From Angiostrongylus vasorum (Eukaryota; Nematoda; Chromadorea; Rhabditida; Metastrongylidae), in NCBI GenBank assembly GCA_018806985.1, contig JADANN010000458.1, positions 2,294,001-2,358,000 of the forward strand: 64,000 nt of DNA, read 5' to 3'. The stretch's first letter is position 1; the number at the start of each line of letters is the position of its first letter. Shown in pieces: positions 62,560 to 64,000 of the stretch. The notes below the pieces were generated by a model. That model searched no databases. It was not told the DNA's origin and was given only the letters and a program-made list of their open reading frames with translations. Both the position numbers and the translations under genes were made by a program.

Positions 62560-64000
62560 TGGGGAGGTTTTTTGAATTATGAAGAGGTGTATTTCAACAG
62601 CTTGTGACGAAACTAGGTCTAAGAAGCTGAGCATCAAAAACCTCTCGCTTGCGTATTTTCCAAAGTGTATTAGATCGGTAGCACGATGACAGTCGTGGTT
62701 TTCTGTACTCTAAGGTTTTCTATGCCCGTCGTTTAAGGTTGCTAATAGAATACGGCAGAGTAAGTGCTGGTGTGTCGAGGCCGACTTTTTCCTGTCCTCT
62801 TAACTTTTTCCATAGAATACCCTTCTTTATCCCTTCAAAAACGTCTCATTGTTGTGCTTCCATCGCTCTTACAACACAGAAATTTTGAATGTGTAAAATT
62901 CTCCCTTACGTTTACCAGTTGTTATCGTGAACAATAAGGATTATTTCACAGGTTAGAATTTAAGATGAGATGAGCCTTTGTAGTTGTAGTTTTATTTCGC
63001 TGTGATGGAAACAGCACAAACTGTGAGCCATGTGGCAGCACAGATCTGATTTATCTATTTTCAGTAAGTCTTAATGCCGACATACCGCTTTGCTTTCCTT
63101 GCTTTCAACTTTCTGAAATATCTCTTTTTTGTTATTGATCTTTGAAGCTTATTTTTTGAGTTTGTGTTTGCCAGGTTACAGTACCGTTCGTTTATCTGAG
63201 CTGTTTAACTCGGAACAGTTTTCATACTCGAGGTGATGTTCGTGCCAAATAGTTAATTTTACGGGGATTTTGTAGAAAAAGCAGCAGTTTTTCCCTGAAT
63301 TCTCATTTTTCTGCTGAATAAAAAATTTGCCTCTTCACGCTATGGTGATGACGGATTTCTCACTTGTCCTCATTTCGCTCCTCTTTGGACCAACAGATTG
63401 CGTCTATCTGTCGTAACTTTTAGAACCTGTAGGTCTTCTCGTTCTAATCCATGGTTCTTTTTCGGAACAATAGCTTGTCATCAATGGTGGTCTGAATAGC
63501 ATTATCCAGTGTATTTGCTCTATTTCGTTAATATATTAACATAATAGGCAACTTGCATTGCGAACAATGTATTCGATTGGAAAATTAAAGACCGTTTTTA
63601 ACTTTAAACCGAAATCCCCCCAACTCATACCGAAGTCTATCAGTTTGAGTAAAGCCGTTGGAATCTGTAGATTGAGAAAAAAAAACCATTAGAGTCTACA
63701 TAGTCTAATCTGCAAGATACAAATTATCTCATTCTACCAAGATAAAAAGTCTGATGTTATGGAGTCCATGACACACCTTTCATTCAAATTTTTATGCCAC
63801 GATTGTTGTTTCGAGAGCAGAAGCAGTTGAACAGGCTGGATTCTGTCCAGCAGGACAGGATAGTGCTCTCCAATGTATCGTTGGTGATTGTGAATGACGC
63901 GCTTGCGCAGAAAATTGTAAAAAATTTAGACTTCGATCCGATTCTTTCTAAAATCTTTTTCTCAGAAATTTCTAAAATTAAAGGAATGCCATATAGGGCT
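62560..64000. other. No recognised gene or repeat
   Basis: AT-rich to the window edge, with no exon I can support. Confidence 0.5.

Noticed and set aside
62404..62637. Glutamine-rich protein on the minus strand
   Set aside because: The glutamine run is the translation of a GTT microsatellite inside a repeat element.

Overview
The window reads as chromosomal DNA of a clade V nematode, most likely a hookworm-type strongylid. The evidence is a cuticle collagen gene, an ortholog of the C. elegans CaM kinase I gene cmk-1, GT-AG introns from 63 bp to over 5 kb, and intergenic DNA crowded with diverged tRNA-derived SINE-like repeats. The genus is inference; nothing in the sequence proves it.

Only two protein genes can be supported exon by exon, both on the + strand. 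The first, at 6706-8944, is a four-exon cuticle collagen of about 292 aa. The second, at 17845-32208, is a ten-exon CaM kinase I (cmk-1, about 337 aa) with intact catalytic, activation-loop and calmodulin-binding landmarks. Each carries one surplus base in a short homopolymer (CCC at 8737-8739; six A at 25938-25943) that breaks an otherwise clean reading frame. Assembly error is the simplest explanation, but real alleles cannot be excluded.

The rest is mostly repeats. SINE-A is about 280 bp with a tRNA-like head (A and B boxes), in at least ten recognisable copies; a related group shares the head but has a different tail. SINE-B is about 230 bp with an internal tRNA-like block and occurs several times in head-to-head pairs. 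A third dispersed family carries a short motif matching the hammerhead ribozyme core (CUGANGA, hairpin, GAAAC, GUC or GUU). It exists in two subfamilies whose stem II differs by compensatory changes, and some copies form large palindromes. In known biology such motifs belong to Penelope-like retroelements and related non-autonomous elements. No reverse transcriptase was recognised here, so these are probably non-autonomous or remnant copies. I consider this family the most interesting content.

Layout: 0-6.4 kb, repeats; 6.4-9.0 kb, collagen; 9-17.7 kb, repeats including two copies of a possible coding relic (family C); 17.7-32.2 kb, cmk-1 with repeats in most of its large introns; 32.2-43 kb, sparse SINEs and unremarkable AT-rich DNA; 43.2-44.4 kb, a cluster of ribozyme-bearing palindromes; 44.4-64 kb, SINEs, two CpG-rich patches that could be first exons, two TA microsatellites flanking a 378-bp insert, and long stretches with nothing recognisable.
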